A DNA stretch of 64,000 nucleotides from Opitutaceae bacterium TAV5 (GTDB lineage Bacteria; Verrucomicrobiota; Verrucomicrobiia; Opitutales; Opitutaceae), in contig CP007053.1 in the NCBI GenBank assembly GCA_000242935.3, positions 4,945,001 through 5,009,000 of the forward strand. The letters run 5' to 3'. The position numbers were made by a program, and so were the translations under genes. Positions 53,559 to 62,396 of this stretch are shown here, piece after piece. The notes beneath the pieces are model-generated. The model was not told the DNA's origin. It searched no databases and worked only from the letters and a program-made list of their open reading frames with translations. How positions within the stretch are numbered: the first letter of the stretch is position 1; every line of letters starts with the position of its first letter.

Positions 53559-55295
53559 ATGAAAGCCAGCCTTCACATGACCTGGAAGCTCATCCGCCCC
53601 TGGTGGGTGTCGGATGAGCGCTGGGCCGCGCGCGGGCTTTTCACGCTCGTTCTCGGCCTCGACCTCAGCCGGGTCTACACGGCGGCGCGCATCAGTTACT
53701 GGCAGAAAAATTTTTACGATGCGCTCACGAACTACGACATGTCCGTTGTCCGGAATCTGCTGCTGGAGTTGGGCATCATCGCCAGCGCCGGCGTCCTCAT
53801 CGACACGTCGCGGATCTGGTTTTACCAGTCGCTTGAAATCCGCTGGCGAGGCTGGATGACGGATGTCTTCCTGCACCGCTGGCTCTCCGGCTCGATGTTT
53901 CATCGTGTGGAAACCGGACACCGGGCCGACAACCCCGACCAGCGCATTGCCGAAGACCTGCGGGAGATGGTGCGCCAGACGCTGGAGCTCACTCTCGGGT
54001 TCATCCGCAACTGCGTAAACCTGGTTTCCTTCTGCGTCATCATCTGGGGCATCTCCGGCACGCTTACCTTCGCGCTTTTCGGCGTCGCGGTGAACATCCC
54101 CGGCTACATGCTGTGGGCCGCGGTCATCTACGCGCTGGTCGTCTCCATCGTCATGGAAAAACTGGGCAGCCACATGGTCGCCGTCGAATACCAGCACCAG
54201 CAATGCGAGGCCGATTTTCGTTTTCTGATGGTGCGCGTGCGCGAGAACAGCGCCCAGATCGCGCTGAGCGAAGGCGGCCCGGCGGAGCGAATCCGCCTCG
54301 CCGGCCTCTTCGGCGCCGTCCGCGAGAACTGGAGCCGCGTGATGGTGTTTACCCGCCGCGTCACGGCCATCGAGCGTTTCTACATCGAGCTGGGCGCGTT
54401 CATCCCCTACCTCCTCATCATTCCGCGGTATTTCGCGAGGGAGATCACTCTCGGCGCGCTGATGCAGCTGACGATCGGTTTTTCACGCGTGCGAGGCGGA
54501 TTCTCGTGGTTTATTTTCCAATACAAGCAGCTCGCCACGCTCCGTTCCGTCTACCGTCGCCTGATCGAGTTTGACGCCATCCTGTCCACGCCGGAAACGG
54601 CGGTGGGAATCACCGTCACGCGCTCCGGCCGGCCCGCCCTGAGCACGCACGACCTCGCGCTCGCGTTGCCCGACGGCAAACTCCTCACCCGCATCGGCGC
54701 GGTGACGTTCGCCCCCGGCTCCCGCTGGCTGATCCGGGGCGTTTCGGGTGTGGGCAAGAGCACCTTCCTGCGTGCCATCGCCGGCCTCTGGCCGCACGGT
54801 TCGGGAAACGTGGATTTGCCGGAAGGACGCCTCATGTTTCTGCCCCAGGAATCCTACCTGCCGCTCGGCACCCTGAAGGCCGCCCTCTGCTATCCCAAAC
54901 TCGCCGAAGCCTTCTCCGACACCGCCTGCATCCGGGTGCTGGAACTGTGCGAACTCGGCGTCCGCGCCGGCGATCTCGACGTGGACACGCAATGGGCCAG
55001 GCGCCTTTCGCCCGGCGAAAAACAACGGCTCGCCTTCGCCCGCGCGCTCCTGCACCGCCCCGATTTCCTCTTCATGGACGAGGCCACCTCCGCGCTCGAT
55101 CCGGAGCTGGAACACCGGCTGATGACCCTCCTCCTGCGGGAGTTGTCCTCCACCGCCGTCGTCAGCGTGGCCCACCGCGAAACGATGTCGTCGTTTCACC
55201 AATACACCCTGAAAATCGTTCCCGCCGACCTCGCCGCGCAGCCGGAGTCCTCCGGCCTGCCCCTCGCAGCGCTTCCCGTCTCCCGGACACCATGA
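53559..55295 (+). CDS. SbmA/YddA-family ABC transporter (fused membrane and ATPase domains)
   Basis: 578 residues. N-terminal ~330 residues form the ABC_membrane_2/SbmA-BacA-like domain ([60 protein letters not shown]). The ATPase has Walker [11 protein letters not shown], signature LSPGEKQR (Pro in place of Gly as in this family), Walker [13 protein letters not shown] and His switch VVSVAHRET. YddA-type exporters/importers handle peptides or peptide-like metallophores. 45 bp after the receptor gene and overlapping the copA start (ATGA). Confidence 0.85.
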   Translation: MKASLHMTWKLIRPWWVSDERWAARGLFTLVLGLDLSRVYTAARISYWQKNFYDALTNYDMSVVRNLLLELGIIASAGVLIDTSRIWFYQSLEIRWRGWMTDVFLHRWLSGSMFHRVETGHRADNPDQRIAEDLREMVRQTLELTLGFIRNCVNLVSFCVIIWGISGTLTFALFGVAVNIPGYMLWAAVIYALVVSIVMEKLGSHMVAVEYQHQQCEADFRFLMVRVRENSAQIALSEGGPAERIRLAGLFGAVRENWSRVMVFTRRVTAIERFYIELGAFIPYLLIIPRYFAREITLGALMQLTIGFSRVRGGFSWFIFQYKQLATLRSVYRRLIEFDAILSTPETAVGITVTRSGRPALSTHDLALALPDGKLLTRIGAVTFAPGSRWLIRGVSGVGKSTFLRAIAGLWPHGSGNVDLPEGRLMFLPQESYLPLGTLKAALCYPKLAEAFSDTACIRVLELCELGVRAGDLDVDTQWARRLSPGEKQRLAFARALLHRPDFLFMDEATSALDPELEHRLMTLLLRELSSTAVVSVAHRETMSSFHQYTLKIVPADLAAQPESSGLPLAALPVSRTP

Positions 55296-57679
55296 GCCAA
55301 CCGACCACCACCACACTCTCGACGCTTCACCTTCCCGTCACCGGGATGTCCTGCACGGCCTGCGCCCTGCAACTGGAACGCAGCCTGCGACGGCTGCCCG
55401 GAGTGGAGGCGCGGGTCGATTTCGCGAGCGAGCGCGCCCGCATCGAATACGATCCCGCCACCGTCCCGCCCGGCAAGCTGCTGGAGGCGATCGAAAAAAC
55501 CGGTTTCGGCGTGGCCCGTAAAACCGTCACGCTCGCCCTCGAAGGTATGTCGTGCGTGGCCTGCGCGAAGCAGATCGAGACGGCGCTCAGCCGCGCTCCC
55601 GGCGTGCAGGCCACGGTCAACTTCGCCGCCGCAAGGGCGCGCGTCGATTACGTGCCCGGCCTCGTCACCGAAGACGATCTGGTGGCCCGCGTGAAAAAAG
55701 CCGGCTTCGGCGCGCGGGCCGCCGCCGGCCTCGACGACGACGGGGAGGCGCGCCGCCAGGCCCGCGAGCAGAAACGCGAACTGGCCCTGTTTGCTTTCGC
55801 CATCGTCTTCACGCTGCCCCTTGCCGCGCAGATGATCTTCATGTTCATCGCGCCCGCCGACCACTTCATGCTGCCCGGCTGGCTCCAGTGGCTGCTCGCC
55901 ACGCCCGTGCAGTTTGTCGCCGGAGCGCGATTTTACCGCGCCGCGTGGAAGTCGCTTCGCGGCGGTTCCGCCAACATGGACGTGCTCGTCTCGCTCGGCA
56001 CCAGCGCCGCCTACTTCTACAGCGTCGTCGCCACCTTGCAGGGCGTCGCGCATGTGTACTTCGAGGCCAGCGCCACCCTCATCACACTCGTGTTGCTGGG
56101 CAAGCTGCTCGAAGTCCGCGCCAAGCGGAAAACCTCGTCGGCCATCCGTTCGCTGGTGCAGCTCCAGCCCGCCGTCGCCCATGTGGAACGCGACGGCCTC
56201 CTGGTGGAGATCCCCGCCCGCGACCTGAAGGTGGGCGATGTCTTCGTCGTGCATGCCGGCGACAGCATCCCGGTGGACGGCGCCGTGCTGACCGGGGAGT
56301 CGAGCGTGGATGAATCCATGCTCACCGGCGAAAGTCTCCCGGTGGCCAAGACCGTGGGCAGCCGCGTCTATGCCGCGACCCTCAACCAGCAGGGCACGTT
56401 CAAGGCCCGCGCCACCGGCGTCGGGGCCGACACTGCGCTGGCGAAAGTCATCCGTCTCGTGGAGGAGGCGCAGGGCTCGCGAGCGCCGATCCAGCGGCTG
56501 GCCGACAGGATCGCCGGCGTCTTCGTGCCCGCTGTCGTGGTTATTTCACTACTGACGTTTGCCGTCACCTGGTTTGTCACCGGGCACTTCACGGTCGCCC
56601 TGATCAACGCCGTGGCCACGCTCGTGATCGCGTGTCCCTGCTCGCTCGGGCTCGCCACGCCGACCGCCATCATGGTCGGCACGGGTCTGGGGGCGCGCGC
56701 CGGCATCCTCATCCGCAACGCCGAGGTGCTGGAACGTTCGCGGCAGATCGGCGTGCTCGTGCTCGACAAGACCGGCACGCTCACCGAAGGCCGGCCGGTG
56801 GTCACCGATGTGCTGCCCGTCGATGAAGCCGACGAAGTCCGCGTGCTGCGCCTCGCGGCCAGTCTGGAACAAGGCTCGAAGCACCCGCTCGCCCAGGCCA
56901 TCGCCCGGCGCGCCCGGGAGAGCGGTGTCTCCCTCGATGCCACGGTGTTGGGCTTTCTGTCCGTCCCCGGCCAGGGCGTGCAGGCCGTGCATGACGGCCA
57001 TCCCGTGCTGCTCGGCTCTCCGGCTTTTCTCGCTGCCAACGGTATCGCGTGCGATCCACGGGTCCTCTCCAGGTTCCAGGAGCAGGGCAAGACCGTGGTC
57101 GGGCTCGCCTCGGGCGGACGCCTCCTCGGCTGGCTCGCCGCGGCCGACCGGTTGCGCGACACGTCGAAGGCGGCGATTGCCCGCCTCCGCGGCATGGGTA
57201 TCCGCGTTGTCATGCTGACCGGAGACAACGAAGGTACGGCCCGCGCCATCGCCGCGCAGGCCGGCATCGACGAGTTTACCGCCGGCTGTCTCCCGCAGGA
57301 CAAGGCGGAGCAGGTCGCCCGGCTCAAGGCCGGCGGCGCGGTTGTCGGCATGGTGGGCGACGGTATCAACGACGCCCCGGCGCTGGCGGCAGCTGACGTG
57401 AGCTTCGCCATCGGCGCCGGGTCCGATATCGCCATCGAGGCCGCCGATATCGTGCTCATGCGCAGCGACCTTTCCGCGGTGCCTTCGGCCATCGACCTCT
57501 CGCGGGCCACCCTGGCAAAGATCCGGCAAAATCTTTTCTTCGCGTTTTTCTACAACGTGCTCGGCATCCCGCTGGCGGCGCTCGGGTTTCTCAACCCGGT
57601 GATCGCGGGCGCGGCGATGGCGCTGAGCTCGGTGTCGGTGGTGAGCAACTCGCTCCTGCTGCGCCGCTGGAAACCCTGA
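55292..57679 (+). CDS. copA: Copper-translocating P1B-type ATPase
   Basis: 795 residues from ATG 55292, overlapping the previous stop by 4 nt. Two N-terminal heavy-metal domains, GMSCTAC (residues ~18-24) and GMSCVAC (~84-90), then eight membrane helices with CPC in IACPCSLGL (~447), actuator TGES motifs ([18 protein letters not shown]), phosphorylation DKTGTLTEG (~492), ATP-binding HP (KHPLAQ), and hinge [20 protein letters not shown] and [17 protein letters not shown] are the Cu(I)-specific helix 7/8 motifs. Cu(I) exporter of the inner membrane. Confidence 0.95.
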   Translation: MSQPTTTTLSTLHLPVTGMSCTACALQLERSLRRLPGVEARVDFASERARIEYDPATVPPGKLLEAIEKTGFGVARKTVTLALEGMSCVACAKQIETALSRAPGVQATVNFAAARARVDYVPGLVTEDDLVARVKKAGFGARAAAGLDDDGEARRQAREQKRELALFAFAIVFTLPLAAQMIFMFIAPADHFMLPGWLQWLLATPVQFVAGARFYRAAWKSLRGGSANMDVLVSLGTSAAYFYSVVATLQGVAHVYFEASATLITLVLLGKLLEVRAKRKTSSAIRSLVQLQPAVAHVERDGLLVEIPARDLKVGDVFVVHAGDSIPVDGAVLTGESSVDESMLTGESLPVAKTVGSRVYAATLNQQGTFKARATGVGADTALAKVIRLVEEAQGSRAPIQRLADRIAGVFVPAVVVISLLTFAVTWFVTGHFTVALINAVATLVIACPCSLGLATPTAIMVGTGLGARAGILIRNAEVLERSRQIGVLVLDKTGTLTEGRPVVTDVLPVDEADEVRVLRLAASLEQGSKHPLAQAIARRARESGVSLDATVLGFLSVPGQGVQAVHDGHPVLLGSPAFLAANGIACDPRVLSRFQEQGKTVVGLASGGRLLGWLAAADRLRDTSKAAIARLRGMGIRVVMLTGDNEGTARAIAAQAGIDEFTAGCLPQDKAEQVARLKAGGAVVGMVGDGINDAPALAAADVSFAIGAGSDIAIEAADIVLMRSDLSAVPSAIDLSRATLAKIRQNLFFAFFYNVLGIPLAALGFLNPVIAGAAMALSSVSVVSNSLLLRRWKP

Positions 57680-57690
57680 ATTTTTCTCCC

Positions 57691-57906
57691 ATGGCACACA
57701 TCACACTGAAAGTAACAGGAATGAAATGCGGCGGCTGCTCGGGCCGCGTGAAACGCGCGCTCACCGCGCTGGAGGGCGTCACCACCGCCGAAGTGACGCT
57801 CGAAACCGGAGCGGTCGCCGTCGATTTCGACGCCGCCAGAACCGGAGAGGCGGCGATCAGGGACACAATCCTCGATCTCGGTTTCGAGGTGGCGGCCACA
57901 TCCTGA
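57691..57906 (+). CDS. copZ: CopZ-like heavy-metal-associated copper chaperone
   Basis: 71 residues, a single HMA domain with the metal-binding motif GMKCGGCSGRVKRAL and the usual end GFEVAATS. 11 bp after copA, so co-transcribed. It delivers Cu(I) to the ATPase or buffers it in the cytoplasm. The CGGC form of the motif is common in proteobacterial and verrucomicrobial CopZ. Confidence 0.9.
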   Translation: MAHITLKVTGMKCGGCSGRVKRALTALEGVTTAEVTLETGAVAVDFDAARTGEAAIRDTILDLGFEVAATS

Positions 57907-57923
57907 AGCTGGCCGCCTCCCGC

Positions 57924-58149
57924 TCACCGCACGCCGAGGAACCGGGCCCGATCCCGCACCGCGCCGGCGGTGAGAGGGTTGCGGCGGACGGAGCCGCACG
58001 GAATGACAAGCCGGCCGACCGCGCGGTCGGCCTTCGGGTTGACGTGGCCGACGAACGCGCCGCCGGACAAGACCGGCCGCGCGTAGTAGCCGTGCACCCG
58101 CTTGCGTGTCGGCGTTGTTACAAGGTGCGGAGAACAGGAAGACTCTCAA
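57924..58149 (-). pseudogene. Remnant of winged-helix DNA-binding (YcaQ/HTH_42) gene, C-terminal end
   Basis: On the minus strand an open frame of ~75 codons ending at TGA 57924-57926 reads TPTRKRVHGYYARPVLSGGA, then VGHVNPKADRAVGRLVIP, and ends ARFLGVR. The KR-x-x-GYY and NPKADR-type blocks match the C-terminal region of the YcaQ-like (HTH_42, PF06224) family of ~380 residues. A stop codon closes the frame just upstream and no start or N-terminal part exists before the repeat cluster. Interpretation as a deletion remnant is inference from these motifs. Confidence 0.55.
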
Positions 58150-58190
58150 CGTTTTCTCAAGCCTTGCGGGCAGTTTTGAAAATGCAATTT

Positions 58191-58351
58191 GCACCACAGA
58201 GGAGGGGAGTGGGCGCAGAGGGGGGGAACACCGGGGGATCGATCGTAGTGAAGGTGCCGGAAGGGGAGCCAATGGATTGGTCTCTGCGCCCGCTCCCAAT
58301 CTCTGCGGTGTGATTTTTTGACACCACAGAGGAGGGGAGTGGGCGCAGAGA
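58191..58351. repeat. 71-bp palindromic repeat: half copy plus full copy 2
   Basis: A single arm, GCACCACAGAGGAGGGGAGT with its GGGCGCAGAG end, lies at 58191-58220. A full 71-bp palindrome follows at 58281-58351 (TCTCTGCGCCCGCTCCCAAT at its left end, GAGGGGAGTGGGCGCAGAGA at its right). The two lie between the winged-helix remnant and the GxxExxY gene, 60 bp before the latter. Confidence 0.8.
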
Positions 58352-58411
58352 GGGGCGGCAGAGAAATAGAGACGGATTGATAATCTGTATTTCGCGGGAA
58401 AGAATACCCTC

Positions 58412-59203
58412 GTGAATATCAACCATGACAACCAATTGACGGGTGTCGTCATCGGGGCGGCCATCGCCGTGCATCGGGAGTTGGGACCCGGCGTTGATGA
58501 GGCAGCCTGCGAGCAGGCACTGAGCCTGAAACTGACCGCTCTCGGTATTCCTCACCAATGCCAAAAACCTCTGCCGTTGCTTTACAAGGGAGCGTCGCTG
58601 GACTGCGGATACAGGCTTGATCTGCTGATCGATGGCCGGCTCCCCGTCGAACTGAAGTGCGTCGACAAAATCCTGCCCATTCATGTGGCCCAGACCCTGA
58701 CTTACCTGCGGTTGGGAGGCTTCCCTCTGGGGCTGCTCATCAATTTTGAAGTGTGCGCGTTGAAACAGGGGATACGGCGACTGGCGATCACACCTCCAGC
58801 GCCTGGCAATTCCTCGCTCGCGACGAACCAGGGAGAATTCGATGCCTTGTCCGCACTGTTGCTGAACGCGGCAATGGATGTTCATCACACCCTTGGGCCG
58901 GGTCTGCTTCGCAGTGCCTACGAAGAGTGTTTTTGCCACGAACTGACGCTTCGAAAAGTCGGGTTTGTTCGGGAGGCCAGGGTTCCGCTGGAATTCGAAG
59001 GCAGTGTGCTGGCGCATGGGGCCAGCATCCCGCTGCTCGTGGACGGGCGAATCCCTGTTTACTGCCTGAGCGTTGCCGAATTGACGCCGCTGCATGAGAG
59101 CCGTCTGCGCTTCCGCCTTCGCCAGAGTCGATCGCCTCATGGGTTCATCCTGAATTTCAATGCCTCTCGTTTGAATGAGGGCATACGACGACTTGCCCTC
59201 TGA
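58412..59203 (+). CDS. Tandem GxxExxY (PD-(D/E)XK_3-like) protein
   Basis: 263 residues from a GTG start at 58412. Two homologous halves, each like a single GxxExxY protein (~125 residues): half 1 has IAVHRELGPGVDEAACEQAL, YRLDLLIDGRLPVELKCVDK and LGLLINFEV; half 2 has MDVHHTLGPGLLRSAYEECF and HGFILNFNASRLNEGIRRLA. The nuclease-like D...ExK signature is present in half 1 (RLDLLID, VELK) but lost in half 2 (PLLVDGRIPVYCLS). GxxExxY proteins are of unknown function, usually single, and common in Verrucomicrobiota, Planctomycetota and Bacteroidota near repeats. Flanked on both sides by the 71-bp repeats. Confidence 0.75.
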   Translation: MNINHDNQLTGVVIGAAIAVHRELGPGVDEAACEQALSLKLTALGIPHQCQKPLPLLYKGASLDCGYRLDLLIDGRLPVELKCVDKILPIHVAQTLTYLRLGGFPLGLLINFEVCALKQGIRRLAITPPAPGNSSLATNQGEFDALSALLLNAAMDVHHTLGPGLLRSAYEECFCHELTLRKVGFVREARVPLEFEGSVLAHGASIPLLVDGRIPVYCLSVAELTPLHESRLRFRLRQSRSPHGFILNFNASRLNEGIRRLAL

Positions 59204-59211
59204 ATATGCGG

Positions 59212-59571
59212 GGATGCGTCTTTTGGTCTTTCTCTGCGCCCGCTCCCAATCTCTGCGGTGTGATTTTTTTGCACCACAGAGGAGGGGAGTGGGCGCAGAG
59301 ACGGCTGCGCCGCGGGCGGAGGCCGGAAATCCCTGCGGTGCGGTTTGAGAGGGTTGATGCGAATCATGGAGCGGATGGGACCGGTGGTGGATGGATGCGT
59401 CTTTTGGTCTTTCTCTGCGCCCGCTCCCAATCTCTGCGGTGTGATTTTTTTGCACCACAGAGGGGGGGAGTAGGCGCAGAGACGGCTGCGTCGCGGGCGG
59501 AGGCTGGAAATCCCTGCGGTGCAGTTTGAGAGGGTTGATGCGAATCATGGAGCGGATGGGACCGGTGGTGG
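59212..59571. repeat. 181-bp tandem duplication carrying palindromic repeat copies 3 and 4
   Basis: Unit 1 (59212-59392) and unit 2 (59393-59571) begin GGATGCGTCTTTTGGTCTTT and end GGACCGGTGGTGG, with only a few base changes over ~180 bp. Each unit holds one 71-bp palindrome (59231-59301 and 59412-59482). The second unit reaches into the 3' end of the minus-strand GNAT gene and supplies its stop codon at 59545-59547. Confidence 0.85.
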
Positions 59572-60099
59572 AAGTGTGATCCAGAAGCGCAGCTTGCGGC
59601 CGGCCTGCGGGTCTGCGACCTCACTCTCGAAGACGCCGCCGTGGCGGGTGATGATGCGCCGGGAGGCCGTGTTTTCCGGCGAGCAGGTGATGAGCACACG
59701 CTTGATGCCGAGCGTCCGCGCCCTGGCAAGTCCGTGTGTCAGGCAGAGATGCCCGTAGCCCTTTCCCCGGAAGGCGTGCGGCACGAAATAGCCGATATGC
59801 CCGCCGACCCGTTCGTTACCCGGACCCAGGCGGTGGCGAACGTTGACGATGCCGACGACGTCGCGCTCGGGCGTGACCAGCCAGAGATGCGAGGCCGGCA
59901 CAAAACCGTCGGGCAGATCGACGCCCTCCTCGTCACGTTGCAGGCGGCGCAGGAACGCCAGAAAATCGGTTTCGGCGAGGCCGGAATGCCAGAGTGTGAA
60001 GCCTTCGTAGCCCGCCGCGCACGAGGCGGCCAGGGCGGCGAGGTAAGACGTGCGGTAAATCGTGTCCGGCGCGGCGGCTTCGATGGCGGGCGTGGTCAT
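59545..60099 (-). CDS. GNAT-family acetyltransferase (COG3981-like)
   Basis: 184 residues. HIGYFVPHAFRGKGYGHLCL carries the acetyl-CoA motif (R-G-K-G-Y-G), with VLITCSPENTASRRIITRHG as the following conserved block (ENxAS), typical of the predicted acetyltransferases of COG3981. Substrate unknown. Its start ATG overlaps the stop of the alcohol dehydrogenase gene by 4 nt. The last residues, PPPVPSAP, and the stop are encoded by the 181-bp repeat unit, so the original C-terminus may have been replaced. Confidence 0.82.
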   Translation of the reverse strand: MTTPAIEAAAPDTIYRTSYLAALAASCAAGYEGFTLWHSGLAETDFLAFLRRLQRDEEGVDLPDGFVPASHLWLVTPERDVVGIVNVRHRLGPGNERVGGHIGYFVPHAFRGKGYGHLCLTHGLARARTLGIKRVLITCSPENTASRRIITRHGGVFESEVADPQAGRKLRFWITLPPPVPSAP

Positions 60100-61154
60100 G
60101 GTTGCGAAGAGTCCAGCGATTTCATGTCGATGACGAAACGGTATTTCACATCGCCCGCCAGCAGGCGGTCGAAGGCTTCGTTGATCCGCCAGATCGGAAT
60201 CAGCTCGATGTCGGCGGCGATGCCATGCGCAGCGCAGAAATCGAGCAGTTCCTGCGTCTCGCGGATACTGCCGATCAGGGAGCCGGCGACCTGGCGGCGG
60301 CGGGTGAGCAGGCTGAAGGCAGCCAGCGGATGCGGCCCGGGCGGAGCGCCCACGAGCGCGAGCGTGCCGTCGCGGCGGAGCAGATCGAGCCAGATGTTCA
60401 CGTCGTGCGGCGCGGAAACGGTGTCGAGGACGAAGTCGAGGCGACCGCGGTGAATGACCAGCGCGTCAGGATCTTTGGATACAACGACATCGTGCGCGCC
60501 CAGCCGGCGGGCGTCCGCCGCCTTGCCCGGCGAGGTGGTGAAAAGCGTGACCCGCGCGCCGAGAGCTCGGGCGAGCTTGACGGCCATGTGGCCGAGCCCG
60601 CCCAGCCCGACCACACCGACCTGGTGGCTGGAGCCGATTTTCCAGTGGCGCAATGGCGACCAGGTGGTGACGCCGGCGCAGAGCAGCGGCGCGGCGGCGG
60701 CGAGGTCGAGCCCGGACGGCATGCGCAGCACGAAGGCTTCGTCCACCACGATGCTTTCCGAATAGCCGCCATACGTGACGCCGCCGGCGTGCGGGTCGGG
60801 ATCGTTGTAGGTGCCGGTGGAGCCGGCTTCGCAGTAGTTTTCCAGACCTTCGCGGCAGCTCGGACAGACGCGGCAGGAATCGACCATGCAGCCGACGGCG
60901 ACGGGATCGCCGGGCGTAAACTTTGTCACCTTGTCTCCGATACGGGTGACGCGCCCGGTAATCTCGTGGCCGGGCACGCAGGGATAGACGGTGTCGCGCC
61001 ATTCGTTCCGGGCCTGGTGGAGATCGGAGTGGCAGACGCCGCAGTAGAGGATGGCAATCTCCACGTCGTGCGGGAGCGGTTCGCGGCGAAGGAAGGAAAA
61101 CGGTGCGAGGGCGGCGTCGTGACGGGAGGCGGAGTAAGCGCGGGCGATGGGCAT
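60096..61154 (-). CDS. Zinc-dependent NADP alcohol dehydrogenase (YahK/cinnamyl-ADH type)
   Basis: 352 residues. Catalytic zinc region ILYCGVCHSDLHQARNEW with Cys41, HEITGRVTRIG, and a structural zinc loop with four cysteines in CRVCPSCREGLENYC. Nucleotide fold VGVVGLGGLGHMAVKLARAL (GxGGxG). Length matches the CAD/YahK subgroup that reduces many aldehydes with NADPH. Overlaps the GNAT gene downstream, so they form a two-gene unit; metabolic role not evident from context. Confidence 0.9.
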   Translation of the reverse strand: MPIARAYSASRHDAALAPFSFLRREPLPHDVEIAILYCGVCHSDLHQARNEWRDTVYPCVPGHEITGRVTRIGDKVTKFTPGDPVAVGCMVDSCRVCPSCREGLENYCEAGSTGTYNDPDPHAGGVTYGGYSESIVVDEAFVLRMPSGLDLAAAAPLLCAGVTTWSPLRHWKIGSSHQVGVVGLGGLGHMAVKLARALGARVTLFTTSPGKAADARRLGAHDVVVSKDPDALVIHRGRLDFVLDTVSAPHDVNIWLDLLRRDGTLALVGAPPGPHPLAAFSLLTRRRQVAGSLIGSIRETQELLDFCAAHGIAADIELIPIWRINEAFDRLLAGDVKYRFVIDMKSLDSSQP

Positions 61155-61244
61155 GGAGAGGAGAGAGATATTTCTGGCGGAGGAATGGATGCATTCCTGG
61201 TCGTGTCCGGAGATGGCAGAATTTTCGCATTCCGCAGGGCGGGA

Positions 61245-62372
61245 TTATGCTTCGGAGGAGGATCGGGAAGATGAGTTGACCACGGATTCCGGCGACATGC
61301 GCGGAGGCGAAAACCTGAAATCTTCCGGGGGGACGGGCGAACCCGTGGTCAAGGTGACAGATTCCAGCGCCGGGGTGGAGATCGCGGGCGGGCGGGCGAT
61401 GGAGTCGAGCAGGTCGGCGATGGAGTCGGATCCGGCGTCGATGCCGTCGAACAGCCAGGTGAACAGATATCGCTCCGCCGCGGAAGGAACGATAACGACG
61501 ATCTGGCGGCCGGCGTTTTCCGGACGGCGGGCCACCTGCAACGCCGCCTGGATGGCAGCGCCCGAGGAGATGCCGACCGGGATGCCGTCGAGCCGGGCGA
61601 CCTGCTGCGCCACACGCGCCGCATCGGTGTCACGGACGAGAATGATTTCGTCGCAGATCTTCGGGTTGAACACGCCGGGGATGAAGCCGGGTCCGAGGCC
61701 CTGCAACCGGTGCGCGCCCGGCCGCCCGCCCGAGAGGACCGGCGATGTGGCGGGTTCCACCGCGACCACCCGCACGCCCGGCTTGCGCACCTTCAACGCC
61801 TCGCCGACTCCGGTGAGGGTGCCGCCGGTGCCGACGCCCGCGACCAGAATGTCGACGGCGCCGTCGGTGTCGTCCCATATCTCTGCGGCGGTCGTGCGGC
61901 GGTGGATACCGGGGTTGTCCGGGTGGTTGAACTGGTCGAGGATAAGACTGTCGGGAATGCGGCGATGCAGTTCGTCCGCCTTGTCCATGGCGCCCGACAT
62001 GCCGCGCGAGGCGCGGGTGAGCACGGTCTTCGCCCCGAGAATTTTCAGGAGCTTGCGCTGCTCGAAGGGGGCGTTTTCCGGCATGACGAGGATGAGACGA
62101 AGCCCGCGGGCGGCGGCGGCAAAGGCGAGCGAAAGGCCGGCGCAGCCGCTGGTGGGTTCGATGAGGACGGTGTTCCGGTTGATGAGCCCCGAACGGAGGG
62201 CGCCCTCGATCAGCGCCACGCCGATGCGGTCTTTCACACTCGAGAGCGGGTTGAAAAATTCGAGCTTGAGCAGGATGTCGGCCCGGGCCTGGTGCCGGGC
62301 CGCAGTCCGGTTGAGGCGCACCAGCGGAGTGTGTCCGACGGTTTCGGTAATGTCATTGCAGATACGTGGCAT
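61245..62372 (-). CDS. Cysteine synthase-like PLP enzyme with altered substrate loop
   Basis: 375 residues from ATG 62370-62372 (MPRICNDITETVGHTPLVRL). PLP lysine Lys47 in NPLSSVKDRIG, GVGTGGTLTGV phosphate loop and GISSGAAIQAAL are kept. The substrate-binding loop, PTSGNTG in normal O-acetylserine sulfhydrylases and in the cysK at 40397, reads PTSGCAG here (Cys77, Ala78). The C-terminus is extended by ~60 residues (from FDGIDAGSDSIADLL) with a Ser/Pro-rich end. The family is clear, but the substrate may not be O-acetylserine. 24 bp upstream of it in transcription ends the methyltransferase gene. Confidence 0.82.
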   Translation of the reverse strand: MPRICNDITETVGHTPLVRLNRTAARHQARADILLKLEFFNPLSSVKDRIGVALIEGALRSGLINRNTVLIEPTSGCAGLSLAFAAAARGLRLILVMPENAPFEQRKLLKILGAKTVLTRASRGMSGAMDKADELHRRIPDSLILDQFNHPDNPGIHRRTTAAEIWDDTDGAVDILVAGVGTGGTLTGVGEALKVRKPGVRVVAVEPATSPVLSGGRPGAHRLQGLGPGFIPGVFNPKICDEIILVRDTDAARVAQQVARLDGIPVGISSGAAIQAALQVARRPENAGRQIVVIVPSAAERYLFTWLFDGIDAGSDSIADLLDSIARPPAISTPALESVTLTTGSPVPPEDFRFSPPRMSPESVVNSSSRSSSEA

Positions 62373-62396
62373 GGCGGGGCGCAACGGGCGCAACGA

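Noticed and set aside
51129-54203. 1024-codon open frame opposite the receptor and SbmA-like genes
   Set aside because: Antisense to two clear genes and without recognisable motifs; a by-product of codon bias.
54947-55291. Upstream extension of CopA
   Set aside because: It would overlap the SbmA-like ATPase domain in another frame; the ATGA start at 55292 begins the first heavy-metal domain correctly.
58187-59482. CRISPR array from repeated ~30-nt arms
   Set aside because: The repeats are inverted pairs forming hairpins, spacing is irregular, and no cas gene is near.
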